Numbered from the stretch's first letter, positions 1 through 9,360 are shown. The stretch is DNA of 64,000 nucleotides from Verrucomicrobia subdivision 3 bacterium UBA693 (GCA_002298785.1 DBMR01000073.1:1-64000), one strand, 5' to 3'. Made by a program: numbers and translations. Notes: generated by a model not told the origin, from the letters alone.

Positions 1-159
1 CTCGGCCGGAGGTCGCTGACTAACCACGGAGTAGCTTCGGCGGCAAGTTGAGAGTGCCTGATCCGAAAGAACGCCGGAGACCACCGAAACATTCAGGGCG
101 GGAGGCGAACTGGCTCCGGGCATGCTGAAGATGTTACAAACTGCGAACCCGGCCGGGAA

Positions 160-1896
160 TTACTCAGAATGGCGGTCCCGGGCGACAGCTGCGGCTGATG
201 TCTCGGCCGGGAACCGATTCATGTCACAGGTAATCGCGGCCGCCTCTTTTCCATGGTGCGGACTGGGGCTGCCGGTGACGCGGTTCGGGACGCGGGCCAA
301 AATCATCCGGTGAACGATGGGTGCGGCGGGATCGACGTGGAAACTAAAGACGCGATTACGGATCGCATGATCAGCTACCGTGAACCGTTCAAGCCAGGAT
401 TCCACCACGTAGGTCTCCATATAGCGGGCCGGGTCCGACGGGTCTCGGAACAGCGACCAGCGCACCGCACCGTCGCGGCGGCGCACCCGGCCTAATTCAT
501 GAGCGGCGCGGATAAACTCCTCGGCGTGTTCCGGGTTGATGCGAAAAGTCACGGTGACCAATACCGGCCCATCCTCTGGATTGGGTTCGATGACGAGCTG
601 CGGTGCGGCCCGTGTGAGGGCGTTGGCCAATCGGCCGGGTGAATGGTCCAGCGCGGTACTCGAAGTTAGCGAGAACCGGCGCGTCAGCGGCAACCCGGCC
701 AGCAGGGCAGTGGCGGCCAGGGTTAAGGCCCAAGGGGTGCTGATGCGTTCGGCCAGTCCGCCCCAGAACGCGCTGCCGATCGCCAGTCCACCCTGGAACA
801 CCATCTGATAGACGCCCAGCGCCCGCGCCTGCACCCAGGCCGGTACCGAGAGTTGCACCGAGATATTGAGACTCGAGGCGGTGCTCGTCCACGCCATGCC
901 GCCCGCGATCAGCACCAGGACCAGCGGCAGCCAGTGATGCACCCACGCCATCACTAGGAGTGTGATCGAAAACATTAGCGCCGCCCCGTCCACAATGACG
1001 TCGGCGGTGTACCGCCGCCGGGCGCGTGGCAGCCAGATCGCCGCGATCACCGCTCCCCCGCCAATGCAACCGTTGAGAATGCCATAGCCCAGAGCCCCGT
1101 GATGGAGATCATCCCTGGCTACCACCGCCAGGAGTCCCCACATCGCGCTCACGCAGAAAGTTTGCACAAAGGCGCGGATCAAAATGGCCTGCACCGCGGG
1201 CTCGAAACGCGTGTAGCGCACCCCGGCGCGCATCGACCCGATTAATCTCTCGGCCGGCAAGGCGCTTTTGAAAAAGGGGGTCCGTTTCCATTGATAAATC
1301 ACCACCAGCACGGCGATGAACGACAGCGCATTGAGCGAAAACACCAGGCCCGCACCGAACCAGACAGAAGCGAAAGCGGCGACCATTAACCCTCCCAGGG
1401 CCGGGCCAATGGCCCGGGCCAGATTGAACCCGGCGCTGTTCAAAGCGATGGCTACCGGGAGTTGCTCGCGCGGTACCAGCTCGGGCACGATCGCCTGCCA
1501 CGTAGGACCGTTCATCGCCGCTCCCACGTTGAGCAAACACGTCAGCACCAGCAGCGACCACGGACCGATCCCGCCAATGGCCGTGAACACGCTGAGCAAC
1601 ACCGCCACCACCAGCATCCAAAACGCCCAGAAAAGCAGCAATCGCCGCCGATCGAAAATGTCGGCCATGGCCCCGGCCGGCAGTCCGAATAGCAGCACCG
1701 GCAGGGCGGCCGCGGTCTGCATTAGCGAGATCAGGAGCGGGGAACTGGTGAGGGCCGTCATCAGCCACGTGCCGGCGGTGTCCTGCATCCAACTACCCGT
1801 ATTCGAGATGATGGAAGCAATCAGCCGATTGCGGAAGACCGGTCGGCGCAACGGTTCCCAGGCCGTGGTCTCCTGAGCTGGCGGCGCCTCAGCCAT
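160..1896 (-). CDS. MFS exporter (MFS_3/EntS-like) with C-terminal ABM-like domain
   Basis: A 578-residue major facilitator protein of the MFS_3 (enterobactin-exporter-like) family, expected in the inner membrane and exporting a small molecule by proton antiport. Residues about 15-420 contain some twelve hydrophobic segments and the conserved early phrase FRNRLIASIISNTGSWMQD. Residues about 430-540 form a soluble tail with the pattern of antibiotic-biosynthesis-monooxygenase-like domains (VTFRINPEHAEEF, RWSLFRDPSDPARYMETYVV), which is usual for this subfamily. The ATG start is followed directly by a short polar N-terminus and then the family core. It is transcribed away from the tetR gene; the 294-bp gap between them contains the first TetR-type element, so shared control is possible. 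The substrate cannot be read from sequence. Confidence 0.88.
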   Translation of the reverse strand: MAEAPPAQETTAWEPLRRPVFRNRLIASIISNTGSWMQDTAGTWLMTALTSSPLLISLMQTAAALPVLLFGLPAGAMADIFDRRRLLLFWAFWMLVVAVLLSVFTAIGGIGPWSLLVLTCLLNVGAAMNGPTWQAIVPELVPREQLPVAIALNSAGFNLARAIGPALGGLMVAAFASVWFGAGLVFSLNALSFIAVLVVIYQWKRTPFFKSALPAERLIGSMRAGVRYTRFEPAVQAILIRAFVQTFCVSAMWGLLAVVARDDLHHGALGYGILNGCIGGGAVIAAIWLPRARRRYTADVIVDGAALMFSITLLVMAWVHHWLPLVLVLIAGGMAWTSTASSLNISVQLSVPAWVQARALGVYQMVFQGGLAIGSAFWGGLAERISTPWALTLAATALLAGLPLTRRFSLTSSTALDHSPGRLANALTRAAPQLVIEPNPEDGPVLVTVTFRINPEHAEEFIRAAHELGRVRRRDGAVRWSLFRDPSDPARYMETYVVESWLERFTVADHAIRNRVFSFHVDPAAPIVHRMILARVPNRVTGSPSPHHGKEAAAITCDMNRFPAETSAAAVARDRHSE

Positions 1897-2190
1897 GACC
1901 TTTCACGATAAGACCCAGTAGCATCATCCTAACCTGCCATCGCAAACCGGTCTTCGCTAGCCCGCCTTCATCCTCTGCTTGGGTTAAGCCGTCGGCTTGC
2001 TTCATGCCGCGCCTCTGGCGTTCAAAGCCGCCCGCAGAAATTCAGGGGTGAAGCTCTACCACCGGGCGCCCGCACGAAAACTTTTCAATTAAATAGTTGA
2101 CTAGACAGTTAAAATGAGCGATGGTGGTTCACGGTTCGACGGAAAGCCGATTGGGGTTGAGGTCGGACCGGAAAGTGATATGACGGATTT
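1897..2190. other. Divergent intergenic region between MFS gene and tetR
   Basis: A 294-bp gap between divergent genes. The left two thirds show no coding signal on either strand. The right third has an AT-rich patch (about 2078-2115) that contains the putative TetR operator at 2094-2113. Promoters for both flanking genes must lie here, but I could not pick convincing -35/-10 pairs. Confidence 0.6.
2094..2113 (+). promoter_or_regulatory. Putative TetR operator copy 1
   Basis: The element TAGTTGACTAGACAGTTAAA contains an imperfect dyad around CTAG (TTGACTAGACAG, 8 of 12 positions symmetric). It lies 77 bp before the tetR start. A copy matching at 18 of 20 positions precedes the RND operon at 2854-2873. 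The pairing with a TetR gene suggests autoregulation; binding is inferred, not shown. Confidence 0.6.
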
Positions 2191-2805
2191 ATGGGCCGGA
2201 CAAGTGATGCGAAAGAGCGACTGCTGGATGTGGCGTTCCAGTTGATTTGGGATAGCAGTTATGGCGGGGTGAGCGTGGATCAGATCTGCGAGCGGGCCAA
2301 CGTGAACAAAGGCAGTTTCTATTACTATTTCGGCAGCAAAGCGGACCTGGCGATCGAAGCCTATGATGAACACTGGAGACAGAAGCAGCCGGATATGGAT
2401 CGGCTCTTTTCGGCCCAGATTCCGCCGCTGGAACGGTTGACGAAATGGTGCGCCTACGTTTACCAGTCCCAGGTGGAAAAGACTAAGAAATACGGGCATG
2501 TTTGTGGGTGTCCCTATGGGAGCATCGGCGTGGAGGTGGCCACCCAGGATGATAAGATTCGCGCCAAAGTTGAGGAGTTGATCGAGCGCGGAACCAGGTA
2601 TCTGGAGAGCGCGATTGCGGAGGCGCAACGGGACGGCTCGCTGCCGCCTGGGGATGCGAAGGAACTGGCGCAACAGGTGCACTCGTTCGTGATGGGATCG
2701 TTGCTGCGGTCCAAGATACAGAACGACGTGGAGACCCTGCGAAACCTGACACCGGCGGTCCTGGCGCTCACTGGAGCGAGATCGGCAAACGTTGTAGCCG
2801 CGTAA
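2191..2805 (+). CDS. TetR/AcrR family transcriptional regulator
   Basis: A 204-residue TetR-family repressor. The N-terminal helix-turn-helix spans about residues 8-54, with the recognition part VSVDQICERANVNKGSFYYYF. The C-terminal ligand domain is of the TetR_C type seen in NemR/AcrR-like regulators and carries cysteines at 87, 105 and 107; the CGC pair sits where NemR has its redox-active cysteine, so electrophile or oxidant sensing is conceivable (inference only). The gene is followed by a near-copy of the element found before it and then by an RND efflux operon. The simplest reading is a repressor of itself and of the pump. Confidence 0.92.
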   Translation: MGRTSDAKERLLDVAFQLIWDSSYGGVSVDQICERANVNKGSFYYYFGSKADLAIEAYDEHWRQKQPDMDRLFSAQIPPLERLTKWCAYVYQSQVEKTKKYGHVCGCPYGSIGVEVATQDDKIRAKVEELIERGTRYLESAIAEAQRDGSLPPGDAKELAQQVHSFVMGSLLRSKIQNDVETLRNLTPAVLALTGARSANVVAA

Positions 2806-2853
2806 ATAATTTTTTTGGCAGAAGACTCAGAGGGATGTCCTATGCCCATATTA

Positions 2854-2873
2854 TAGTTGACTGGACAGATAAA
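2854..2873 (+). promoter_or_regulatory. Putative TetR operator copy 2, before the RND operon
   Basis: TAGTTGACTGGACAGATAAA differs from the copy upstream of tetR at only two of 20 positions. It lies 24 bp before the first gene of the efflux operon, where bound repressor would block RNA polymerase. It contains TTGACT, which may also serve as a -35 element. Confidence 0.62.
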
Positions 2874-2897
2874 TAAAATCGAAAGCGAAAGTGAATT

Positions 2898-3266
2898 ATG
2901 GAAACAAGGATTAATCAACCTGCCGCCAGAACTGGAAACCGAGGCGCGCTAAACCTGTTGCCCTCGACCCCGACTACCGCAATTTCGAAGTCGATCCGGA
3001 GGTTCTCCGGGGAATGCTCGCAGAAGCTAACCGACCTCAAGGACCGCGTCGCGGACCAACTCGCGGGAGAATTCCGGTCGTTGAGCCCTCGGTTCGTGCG
3101 CCAGGTGGTCAATGAAGCGGACTCGTTGGCGGCGACCACTGCTTTTCCCGCGTTGCTGTTCCCGGCGCTGGCCGAAGAAAGGGTGCGCAACGCTTCAGAC
3201 TGGGCCGCGCGGCAGCAACTGATCCGGGACCAAACTCGGCCCCTGGTCCTGGCGCTCGCCGCTTAA
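2898..3266 (+). CDS. Small conserved-looking protein leading the RND operon
   Basis: A 122-residue soluble protein with no signal peptide and no membrane segment. The N-terminal 40 residues are low in complexity and basic. The C-terminal part (about 45-122) looks like a compact helical domain: LKDRVADQLAGEF, then VRQVVNEADSLAATTAFP, ALLFPALAEERV and a closing LVLALAA. I do not recognise a named domain. It begins 24 bp after operator copy 2 and ends 46 bp before the RND permease, so it should be the first gene of that transcript. Role unknown; an accessory or regulatory part of the pump operon is only an inference. Confidence 0.65.
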   Translation: METRINQPAARTGNRGALNLLPSTPTTAISKSIRRFSGECSQKLTDLKDRVADQLAGEFRSLSPRFVRQVVNEADSLAATTAFPALLFPALAEERVRNASDWAARQQLIRDQTRPLVLALAA

Positions 3267-3312
3267 GCTGATCACAAACCGCCCCGGCGTAAACCTGTCA
3301 CGCATCTGAATT

Positions 3313-6300
3313 ATGTGGATTGTTAAACTCGCACTGCGCCGGCCTTACACCTTCGCCGTGCTCGCGATAGCGATTGTGCTCTCGGGCGTGGCGGCTTTCC
3401 GTCAGACGCCGAAAGACATCTTCCCCGAGATCAACATCCCGGTGGTGAGTGTCATTTGGACTTATAACGGACTGAGCGCCGAGGAATTCGAGAAGCAACT
3501 TACAGTTTACTCGGAGTTCTCGCTCTCGGCAAACGTCAATGACCTGGAGCGGATTGAATCCCAAACGCTCGATGGCGTGGGGATCGTTAAGCTCTATTTC
3601 CATCCGCAGGCGAATGTGGACCTCGGGATTGCGCAGGCGACCGCGGTGAGCCAGGCGATCCTGCGCCGCATGCCGCCTGGCGTTCAACCGCCGATTATTC
3701 TCCGCTACGCGGCGGACTCGGTGCCGATTATTCAGATGAGCCTGAGCAGTGACACGCTCAGTGAGTCCGAACTTTACACCTACGGCATTTTCCGCATCCG
3801 GCAGCAATTGGCGACGATCAACGGCCTCACGCTGCCGGCGCCGTTCGGCGGGAAGGCGCGCCAGATCATGGTGGACCTGGATCCGGCCCGGTTGCAGGCC
3901 AAAGGGCTCTCCGCGCGCGACGTGAACAACGCGATCAATGCGCAAAATCTCACCTTGCCCAGCGGTACGGCGAAGATCGGCGACATCCAATACAAGGTGA
4001 AGATGAACAATACGCCCGACGCGATCGAAGCCTTGAATCAACTGCCAATCAAAGTGGACGGCGGCGTGGTGACTTACGTGCGCGATGTGGCGCATGTGCA
4101 CGACGGATTTGAAGTGCAGCCGAACGTGGTGCGCGCCGACGGCAAGCGCGCGGTGCTGCTGCAAATCCTCAAAAACGGTCACAGCTCGACGCTGGACATC
4201 ATCAACGCGGTGAAAGAAAAGCTGCCACAGATGCAGGCCGCCGCGCCGCCGGGGTTGAAGATCGAGTTGCTCGCCGACCAATCCATCTTTGTGCAGGCGG
4301 CGTTGGAAGGGGTCGTGCGCGAGGGGCTTATCGCGGCCGCGTTGACGGCGACGTTCATCCTGCTGTTCCTGGGGAGCTGGCGGAGCACCTTGATCGTGGC
4401 GATCTCGATCCCCTTGAGCGTGTTGGCGTCGCTCGGCCTGCTCAGCGCGCTGGGCCATACGCTCAACGTGATGACCCTGGGCGGTCTGGCGCTGGCCATC
4501 GGCATCCTGGTCGATGAAGCAACCATCACCATCGAGAACATCCATCGACATCTCGAGCTCGGCAGCAAGCTGCGCGGGGCCATCCTCGAGGGCTCGCGGG
4601 AAATCGCGGTGCCGGCTCTGGTCTCCGCGCTGGCGATCAGCATTGTGTTCGTGCCGGTGATCTTTCTCGTGGGTCCGGCCAAGTTCCTGTTCACCCCGAT
4701 GGCGCTGGCGGTGGTGTTTGCGATTCTCTCCAGTTACGCATTGAGCCGGACGCTCGTGCCGGTGCTGGTAAAGTATCTCCTGCGCCACGATAGCCGCTCC
4801 CCTGCGGAGGCCTCCACGAACCGCTGGCCGGCGCGATTTCAACGCCGGTTCTCGGATGGATTCGAGTCGCTGCGCCGGCGGTATGTCCGGGTGTTGCAAT
4901 GGGCACTGGTGAACCGGCCGACGGTATTCGTCATCTTCGCGCTGGTGGTGGGCAGTTCGTTCCTGGCGCTGCCCTGGGTGGGGCGCGATTTCTTCCCCAC
5001 CGTGGATGCCGGGCAATTTCGGTTGCACGTGCGGGCCGCCACCGGCACACGCATCGAGACGACCGAACAAATCTTCAGCGCCGTCGAGGCCGAGATCCGG
5101 CGCACCATCCCGTCCCACGAGATAAAACTCATCCTCGATAACTTCGGCGTGGTTTCGGAAAAATACAGCCTGGCGTTCGGCGACAACGCAACCATCGGCA
5201 GCCACGACGGCGAAATCCTCGTGCAGCTAAATCACGAGCGGAGCAAGTCCACGCCGCAGTACGTGCAGGAGGTGCGGGAAAACTTGAAGGCGAAGTTCCC
5301 GGAACTGACTTTCTACTTCCAGCCGGCTGACATCGTTTCGCAAATCCTGAACTTCGGCCTGCCCGCGCCGATCAACGTGAAGATCGCGGGCTACAATCGC
5401 GACGCCAATTACGCCGTGGCCAAAGAATTCCGGGACCGCATCGCACGGCTACCGGGAGCCCGGGACGTGTTCCTGCATCAATCGTTCGATGCCCCGACCC
5501 TCAACCTGGACGTGAACCGCACGCTGCTGGTTAAGGATGGTTTAAACCAGCGGGACATTGCGCAGGACGTGCTCGTGAATTTGAGCAGCAGCACGCAGGT
5601 ATCTCCCAACTACTGGGTGGATCCCGCCTACGGCATTCCGTTCCTGGTGGCGGTGCAAACCCCGCCGCACCTGGTGGACTCGCTCAATGCGCTGATGAAT
5701 CTGCCGGTTTCGGCGCGCATTGCCGGAACGGACAAATCGGAAAGCCAGTTGCTGGCGAATCTCGCCGGCGTCTCTCGCGGGAATACCGCCACGGTCATTA
5801 ATCACTACAACATTCAGCCCGTGTTCGACATTTTTGCGAATATTTCCGGCCGGGATTTGGGTGCGGTGGCGGCGGAAGTGCAGTGCATTGTGGAGAACGC
5901 GCAGAAGCAGTTGGCGCCCGGTAACAGCATCCTGGTGCGCGGCCAGGTGGACAGCATGAACACGGCCTTCACGCGCATGGGGCTGGGGCTGATCCTGAGC
6001 GCGCTGCTCGTGTATTTCCTGATGGTCGTGAATTTCCAGAGCTGGAGCGACCCGTTCATCATCCTGATGGCGTTGCCCGGGGCGTTCACTGGCATCGTTT
6101 GGGGATTGTTCCTGACCCACACCACCTTCAACGTCCCGAGCCTCATGGGGGCGATCATGACCATTGGCGTTGCGACCGCCAATAGCATCCTGATGGTGAC
6201 CTTCGCCAATGATCAACTCCGGCTGGGTATGAACTCGCTGGAGGCAGCGTTGCGGGCGGGCGCCACGCGGCTCCGCCCCGTGCTCATGACCGCTGGCGCG

Positions 6301-6528
6301 ATGATCATCGGCATGTTTCCCATGGCGCTCGGGTTGGGCGAAGGGGGAGAGCAAAACGCTCCGCTCGGCCGCGCGGTGATCGGCGGCCTGATCGTGGCCA
6401 CCCTCGCCACCCTGCTGTTCGTCCCGGTCGTGTTCAGCCTGCTGCGCTCAAAAGGTGCCGTCTACGAGGATGCGGATGAAGTTGAAGCCGAGCGCAACAC
6501 CAGCACCGTCGCCGTGACTTCACACTGA
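3313..6528 (+). CDS. RND efflux transporter permease (AcrB/HAE1-like)
   Basis: A 1071-residue inner-membrane proton/drug antiporter subunit of a tripartite RND pump. It shows the expected layout: TM1 near residue 12, a large periplasmic loop, TM2-7 from about 335, a second loop, and TM8-12 at about 890-1050. The TM4 motif reads GILVDEATITIEN, with Asp401-Glu402 where AcrB has Asp407-Asp408. In TM10 the segment TIGVATANSILMV has Ala956 at the position of the essential AcrB Lys940. TM11 keeps RLRPVLMT. So this is a divergent branch with an altered proton relay. The permease gene precedes the adaptor gene, the reverse of the acrAB order. The adaptor starts 32 bp downstream. Confidence 0.95.
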   Translation: MWIVKLALRRPYTFAVLAIAIVLSGVAAFRQTPKDIFPEINIPVVSVIWTYNGLSAEEFEKQLTVYSEFSLSANVNDLERIESQTLDGVGIVKLYFHPQANVDLGIAQATAVSQAILRRMPPGVQPPIILRYAADSVPIIQMSLSSDTLSESELYTYGIFRIRQQLATINGLTLPAPFGGKARQIMVDLDPARLQAKGLSARDVNNAINAQNLTLPSGTAKIGDIQYKVKMNNTPDAIEALNQLPIKVDGGVVTYVRDVAHVHDGFEVQPNVVRADGKRAVLLQILKNGHSSTLDIINAVKEKLPQMQAAAPPGLKIELLADQSIFVQAALEGVVREGLIAAALTATFILLFLGSWRSTLIVAISIPLSVLASLGLLSALGHTLNVMTLGGLALAIGILVDEATITIENIHRHLELGSKLRGAILEGSREIAVPALVSALAISIVFVPVIFLVGPAKFLFTPMALAVVFAILSSYALSRTLVPVLVKYLLRHDSRSPAEASTNRWPARFQRRFSDGFESLRRRYVRVLQWALVNRPTVFVIFALVVGSSFLALPWVGRDFFPTVDAGQFRLHVRAATGTRIETTEQIFSAVEAEIRRTIPSHEIKLILDNFGVVSEKYSLAFGDNATIGSHDGEILVQLNHERSKSTPQYVQEVRENLKAKFPELTFYFQPADIVSQILNFGLPAPINVKIAGYNRDANYAVAKEFRDRIARLPGARDVFLHQSFDAPTLNLDVNRTLLVKDGLNQRDIAQDVLVNLSSSTQVSPNYWVDPAYGIPFLVAVQTPPHLVDSLNALMNLPVSARIAGTDKSESQLLANLAGVSRGNTATVINHYNIQPVFDIFANISGRDLGAVAAEVQCIVENAQKQLAPGNSILVRGQVDSMNTAFTRMGLGLILSALLVYFLMVVNFQSWSDPFIILMALPGAFTGIVWGLFLTHTTFNVPSLMGAIMTIGVATANSILMVTFANDQLRLGMNSLEAALRAGATRLRPVLMTAGAMIIGMFPMALGLGEGGEQNAPLGRAVIGGLIVATLATLLFVPVVFSLLRSKGAVYEDADEVEAERNTSTVAVTSH

Positions 6529-6560
6529 TCTTCAATAACAAACCAAACACCTGTCGAACT

Positions 6561-7817
6561 ATGAGTACTGAAAATCAAAATGCTGAAACCAATCCCGGCA
6601 ACCATGCCGCTCCGGCGTGGGGGGAAGTGGCTACTCAACCCCGGGCCTCGCGCCGGAGCCGCTACACGCTGATCGGCACCACCGCGGCCGTGCTCGCGGC
6701 GGGCCTCGCGTTCGGGATCCTGCCGCGGTTGCGGGCGCAAACGAAAATCGAGGCGGCCTCCCGGCAAGCCTCGCAACAGACCGTTACGGTAAACGTCACC
6801 AACGTGAGCCGGATCACTTCCCACGTGCAGCTCGGGCTGCCCGGAGATGTGCGCGCGTTCGAGGAAACCAAAATTTACGCGCGGGCAGACGGTTACCTGC
6901 TCAAATGGAGCAGTGACATCGGCGCCCGGGTGGAAGCCGGGCAGGTGCTCGCGGAGATTGATACGCCGGAACTCGACCAGGAGTTGAATCAGTCGCGCGC
7001 CGCGTTGGCGCAGGCGAAAGCCAACCTGATTCTCGCCCGGAGCAGCGCGGTGCGCTGGCAAGGCCTGCTGAAAGATCGCGCCGTAAGCCAGCAGGAGGTG
7101 GACGAAAAGGCCAGCGCCCTGGCTGCACGCGAAGCCGATGTGCAGGCTGCTGAAGCTGCGGTCGGCCGGTTGGAGAAGCTGTCCAACTTCAAAGCGGTGC
7201 GCGCGCCCTTCGCCGGGACCATCACCCGCCGCTACGTTGACACCGGCGCGTTGATCCGGGCCAACAGCGGCAGCGCCCTGTTTGAACTGGAGCAGACCGA
7301 GAAGCTGCGCGTGCAAGTGAATGTGCCCCAGGCATACCTGCGGGATATCGCGGTTGGCTCACCTGTAAAAGTCGCGGTGGCGGAATATCCTGGCCGCACC
7401 TTTGGCGGCACGGTGCTGCGGGTCAGTGGCGCGTTCGACGCGGCCACCCGCACGATGCTTACCGAAATCGAAGTGCCGAACCGTGAGGGCGAACTGTTTC
7501 CCGGCATTCACGTGGACGTGCAGTTGTCGCTCGCACAGGCCAACCCGCCGTTAATCATTCCGGCCACCGCCGTGATGGTGCGCAGCGACGGATTGTTAGT
7601 AGCTGAAGTGGATCACCAGAACGCTATCCGGCTGCAAAAAGTGCAAGTCGGGCGCGATCTGGGCAAGGCCCTGGAGGTGGTCGCCGGCCTCGAGGATGGC
7701 GCGCGCATCGTGACAAATCCAACGGACACTTTGGTGAACGGCGAAGTGGTGCGAATTGCCGGCGCGCCGCAAACAGTGGGGATGAATCAATCGCGTAACC
7801 AACTCGCCCGGCGCTGA
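6561..7817 (+). CDS. RND periplasmic adaptor (membrane fusion protein)
   Basis: A 418-residue HlyD/AcrA-like adaptor linking the permease to the outer-membrane channel. One N-terminal membrane anchor lies at about residues 35-55, after a polar cytoplasmic tail. A lipoyl half-motif, an alpha-helical hairpin (about 125-205, with AALAQAKANL and VDEKASALAAREADVQAAE), the second lipoyl half (VRAPFAGTITRRYVDTGALI), a beta-barrel and a membrane-proximal domain follow in the normal order. The absence of a lipobox means it is anchored by its helix and not by lipid. It lies between the permease and the TolC-like gene with gaps of about 32 bp on each side, consistent with one operon. Confidence 0.94.
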   Translation: MSTENQNAETNPGNHAAPAWGEVATQPRASRRSRYTLIGTTAAVLAAGLAFGILPRLRAQTKIEAASRQASQQTVTVNVTNVSRITSHVQLGLPGDVRAFEETKIYARADGYLLKWSSDIGARVEAGQVLAEIDTPELDQELNQSRAALAQAKANLILARSSAVRWQGLLKDRAVSQQEVDEKASALAAREADVQAAEAAVGRLEKLSNFKAVRAPFAGTITRRYVDTGALIRANSGSALFELEQTEKLRVQVNVPQAYLRDIAVGSPVKVAVAEYPGRTFGGTVLRVSGAFDAATRTMLTEIEVPNREGELFPGIHVDVQLSLAQANPPLIIPATAVMVRSDGLLVAEVDHQNAIRLQKVQVGRDLGKALEVVAGLEDGARIVTNPTDTLVNGEVVRIAGAPQTVGMNQSRNQLARR

Positions 7818-7849
7818 ACCACCAGGCCAAAGCACCTACACCACACCTT

Positions 7850-9310
7850 ATGAAAACCTGGCATACAATAGCGCTGGCTCTCGCCTTTGCGGGAGTGTCG
7901 GCGAACGCCGTCGGCGGCCTGGCGGTGGGGCCGGATTATCGTCGACCCAGTACGCCGACTACTACCAACTTCACTGACAGCGCGCTTGGCGCCTGGAAGG
8001 AAGCGACACCGGCCGACGCGATCGCCCGAGGCGATTGGTGGCGTCTTTACCACGACTCCGTGCTCGATGACCTCGAGGTGCAGGCGGCCGCGGCCAACCA
8101 GGATCTCAAGGCCGCGGTGGCCCGGGTGACGCAGGCACGAGCCCTGGCACGGAACGCGAAAGCGGATTTCTTCCCAACGCTCTCGCTGGATCCGTTTATG
8201 GTACGCGTGCGGCAATCGGAGAATGCGCTCAATCCCGCGCCCAACCAACTGGGGAACAGCTTTGCGGTGCCTTTTGACCTGACCTACGAACTGGATTTGT
8301 GGGGACGCGTCCGGCGCGCGTTCGAGGGGGCGAACCTGGATGCCCAGGCGCGCCTCGCGGCGTTTGAGAACACGTTGCTCGTGCTGCGGGTCGATGTGGC
8401 GCAGAACTACTTCACGCTGCGCACGCTGGATACGGAGCGCGCCATCCTGCGCAACACCCTCGGACTGCGCCGCGACGCGCTCGGCCTTGTAAATGCACGG
8501 TACCAAGGTGGTGCCGCCAGCGAGCTGGATGTATCGCGGGCGGAGACGGAACTGAATGCGACCGAGGCGGAGCTGCTCGCCACTGATCGACGTCGCGCCG
8601 AAGTCGAGCACGCGCTGGCGGTGCTGGTGGGCAAACCCGCGAGCGAATTTGCGGTGAAGGAATTGCCGTTGGATGCGGACACGTTGCCGCCCGTGATTCC
8701 CGCCGGGCTGCCCAGCGACCTCCTCGAACGTCGGCCCGACATCGCGGAGGCGGAGCGCAACCTGGCGGCCGCCAACGCCCGCATCGGCGTCGCCAAAGCG
8801 GCTTTCTTCCCAGTCGTGCGGCTAACCGGCGTGGCCGGCTTTGAAAGCATGGACGTCGAGACGCTGTTCAATTGGGAGAGCCGGGTCTGGTCCCTCGGCC
8901 CGAGCATCACCCTGCCGATTTTTCAGGGCGGCCGCAATCGGGCCAATCTCAAACGGGCGCAGGCGGTGTTCGAGGAAAATGCGGCCGGTTACCGACAGCG
9001 AATCCTGGTGGCGTTCAAGGAGGTACAGGATGCCTTGACTGGCGCGCGGCTGTTGAGTCAGCAAGCCGACGCACAGGAGCGCAGTTTCGCCAGCGCCCGC
9101 AAGACGGCGGAGATTTCAAACACGCGCTATCGTGCCGGGCTGGTCAGCTATCTCGAGGTCGTCGAGAGCGAACGCACTGCGCTGACGGCGGAACGGGAAT
9201 CGGCCCGGATCACCGGTCAGCGCCTGGTCACCAGCGTGCAACTCATCAAAGCGCTTGGGGGTGGTTGGGCGGATTCGAGCCTGCCCAGGCTGGCCGCCAG
9301 CCGGCGGTAA
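7850..9310 (+). CDS. TolC/NodT-family outer-membrane efflux protein
   Basis: A 486-residue outer-membrane factor with two OEP repeats, each giving long helical stretches (about 60-270 and 290-470). The mature start AVGPDYRRPSTPTT is the NodT-family hallmark. In most relatives this is preceded by a lipobox cysteine (xGCxVGPDY); here the residues are GGLAVGPDY, with no cysteine, so lipid anchoring looks lost and ordinary signal peptidase cleavage is expected. The late segment NTRYRAGLVSYLEVVESER is typical of the second repeat. It completes the tripartite pump encoded just upstream. Confidence 0.94.
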   Translation: MKTWHTIALALAFAGVSANAVGGLAVGPDYRRPSTPTTTNFTDSALGAWKEATPADAIARGDWWRLYHDSVLDDLEVQAAAANQDLKAAVARVTQARALARNAKADFFPTLSLDPFMVRVRQSENALNPAPNQLGNSFAVPFDLTYELDLWGRVRRAFEGANLDAQARLAAFENTLLVLRVDVAQNYFTLRTLDTERAILRNTLGLRRDALGLVNARYQGGAASELDVSRAETELNATEAELLATDRRRAEVEHALAVLVGKPASEFAVKELPLDADTLPPVIPAGLPSDLLERRPDIAEAERNLAAANARIGVAKAAFFPVVRLTGVAGFESMDVETLFNWESRVWSLGPSITLPIFQGGRNRANLKRAQAVFEENAAGYRQRILVAFKEVQDALTGARLLSQQADAQERSFASARKTAEISNTRYRAGLVSYLEVVESERTALTAERESARITGQRLVTSVQLIKALGGGWADSSLPRLAASRR

Positions 9311-9360
9311 ATCGAGTTTCATTTCGGCAAGAATCAAAAACAAATAACAGGAGAAATTGT

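Noticed and set aside
3298..5205. A 635-codon open frame on the minus strand inside the RND permease gene
   Set aside because: It is antisense to an obvious gene, very rich in Arg, His, Gln and Asp, and matches no family. Such frames are normal in GC-rich DNA.
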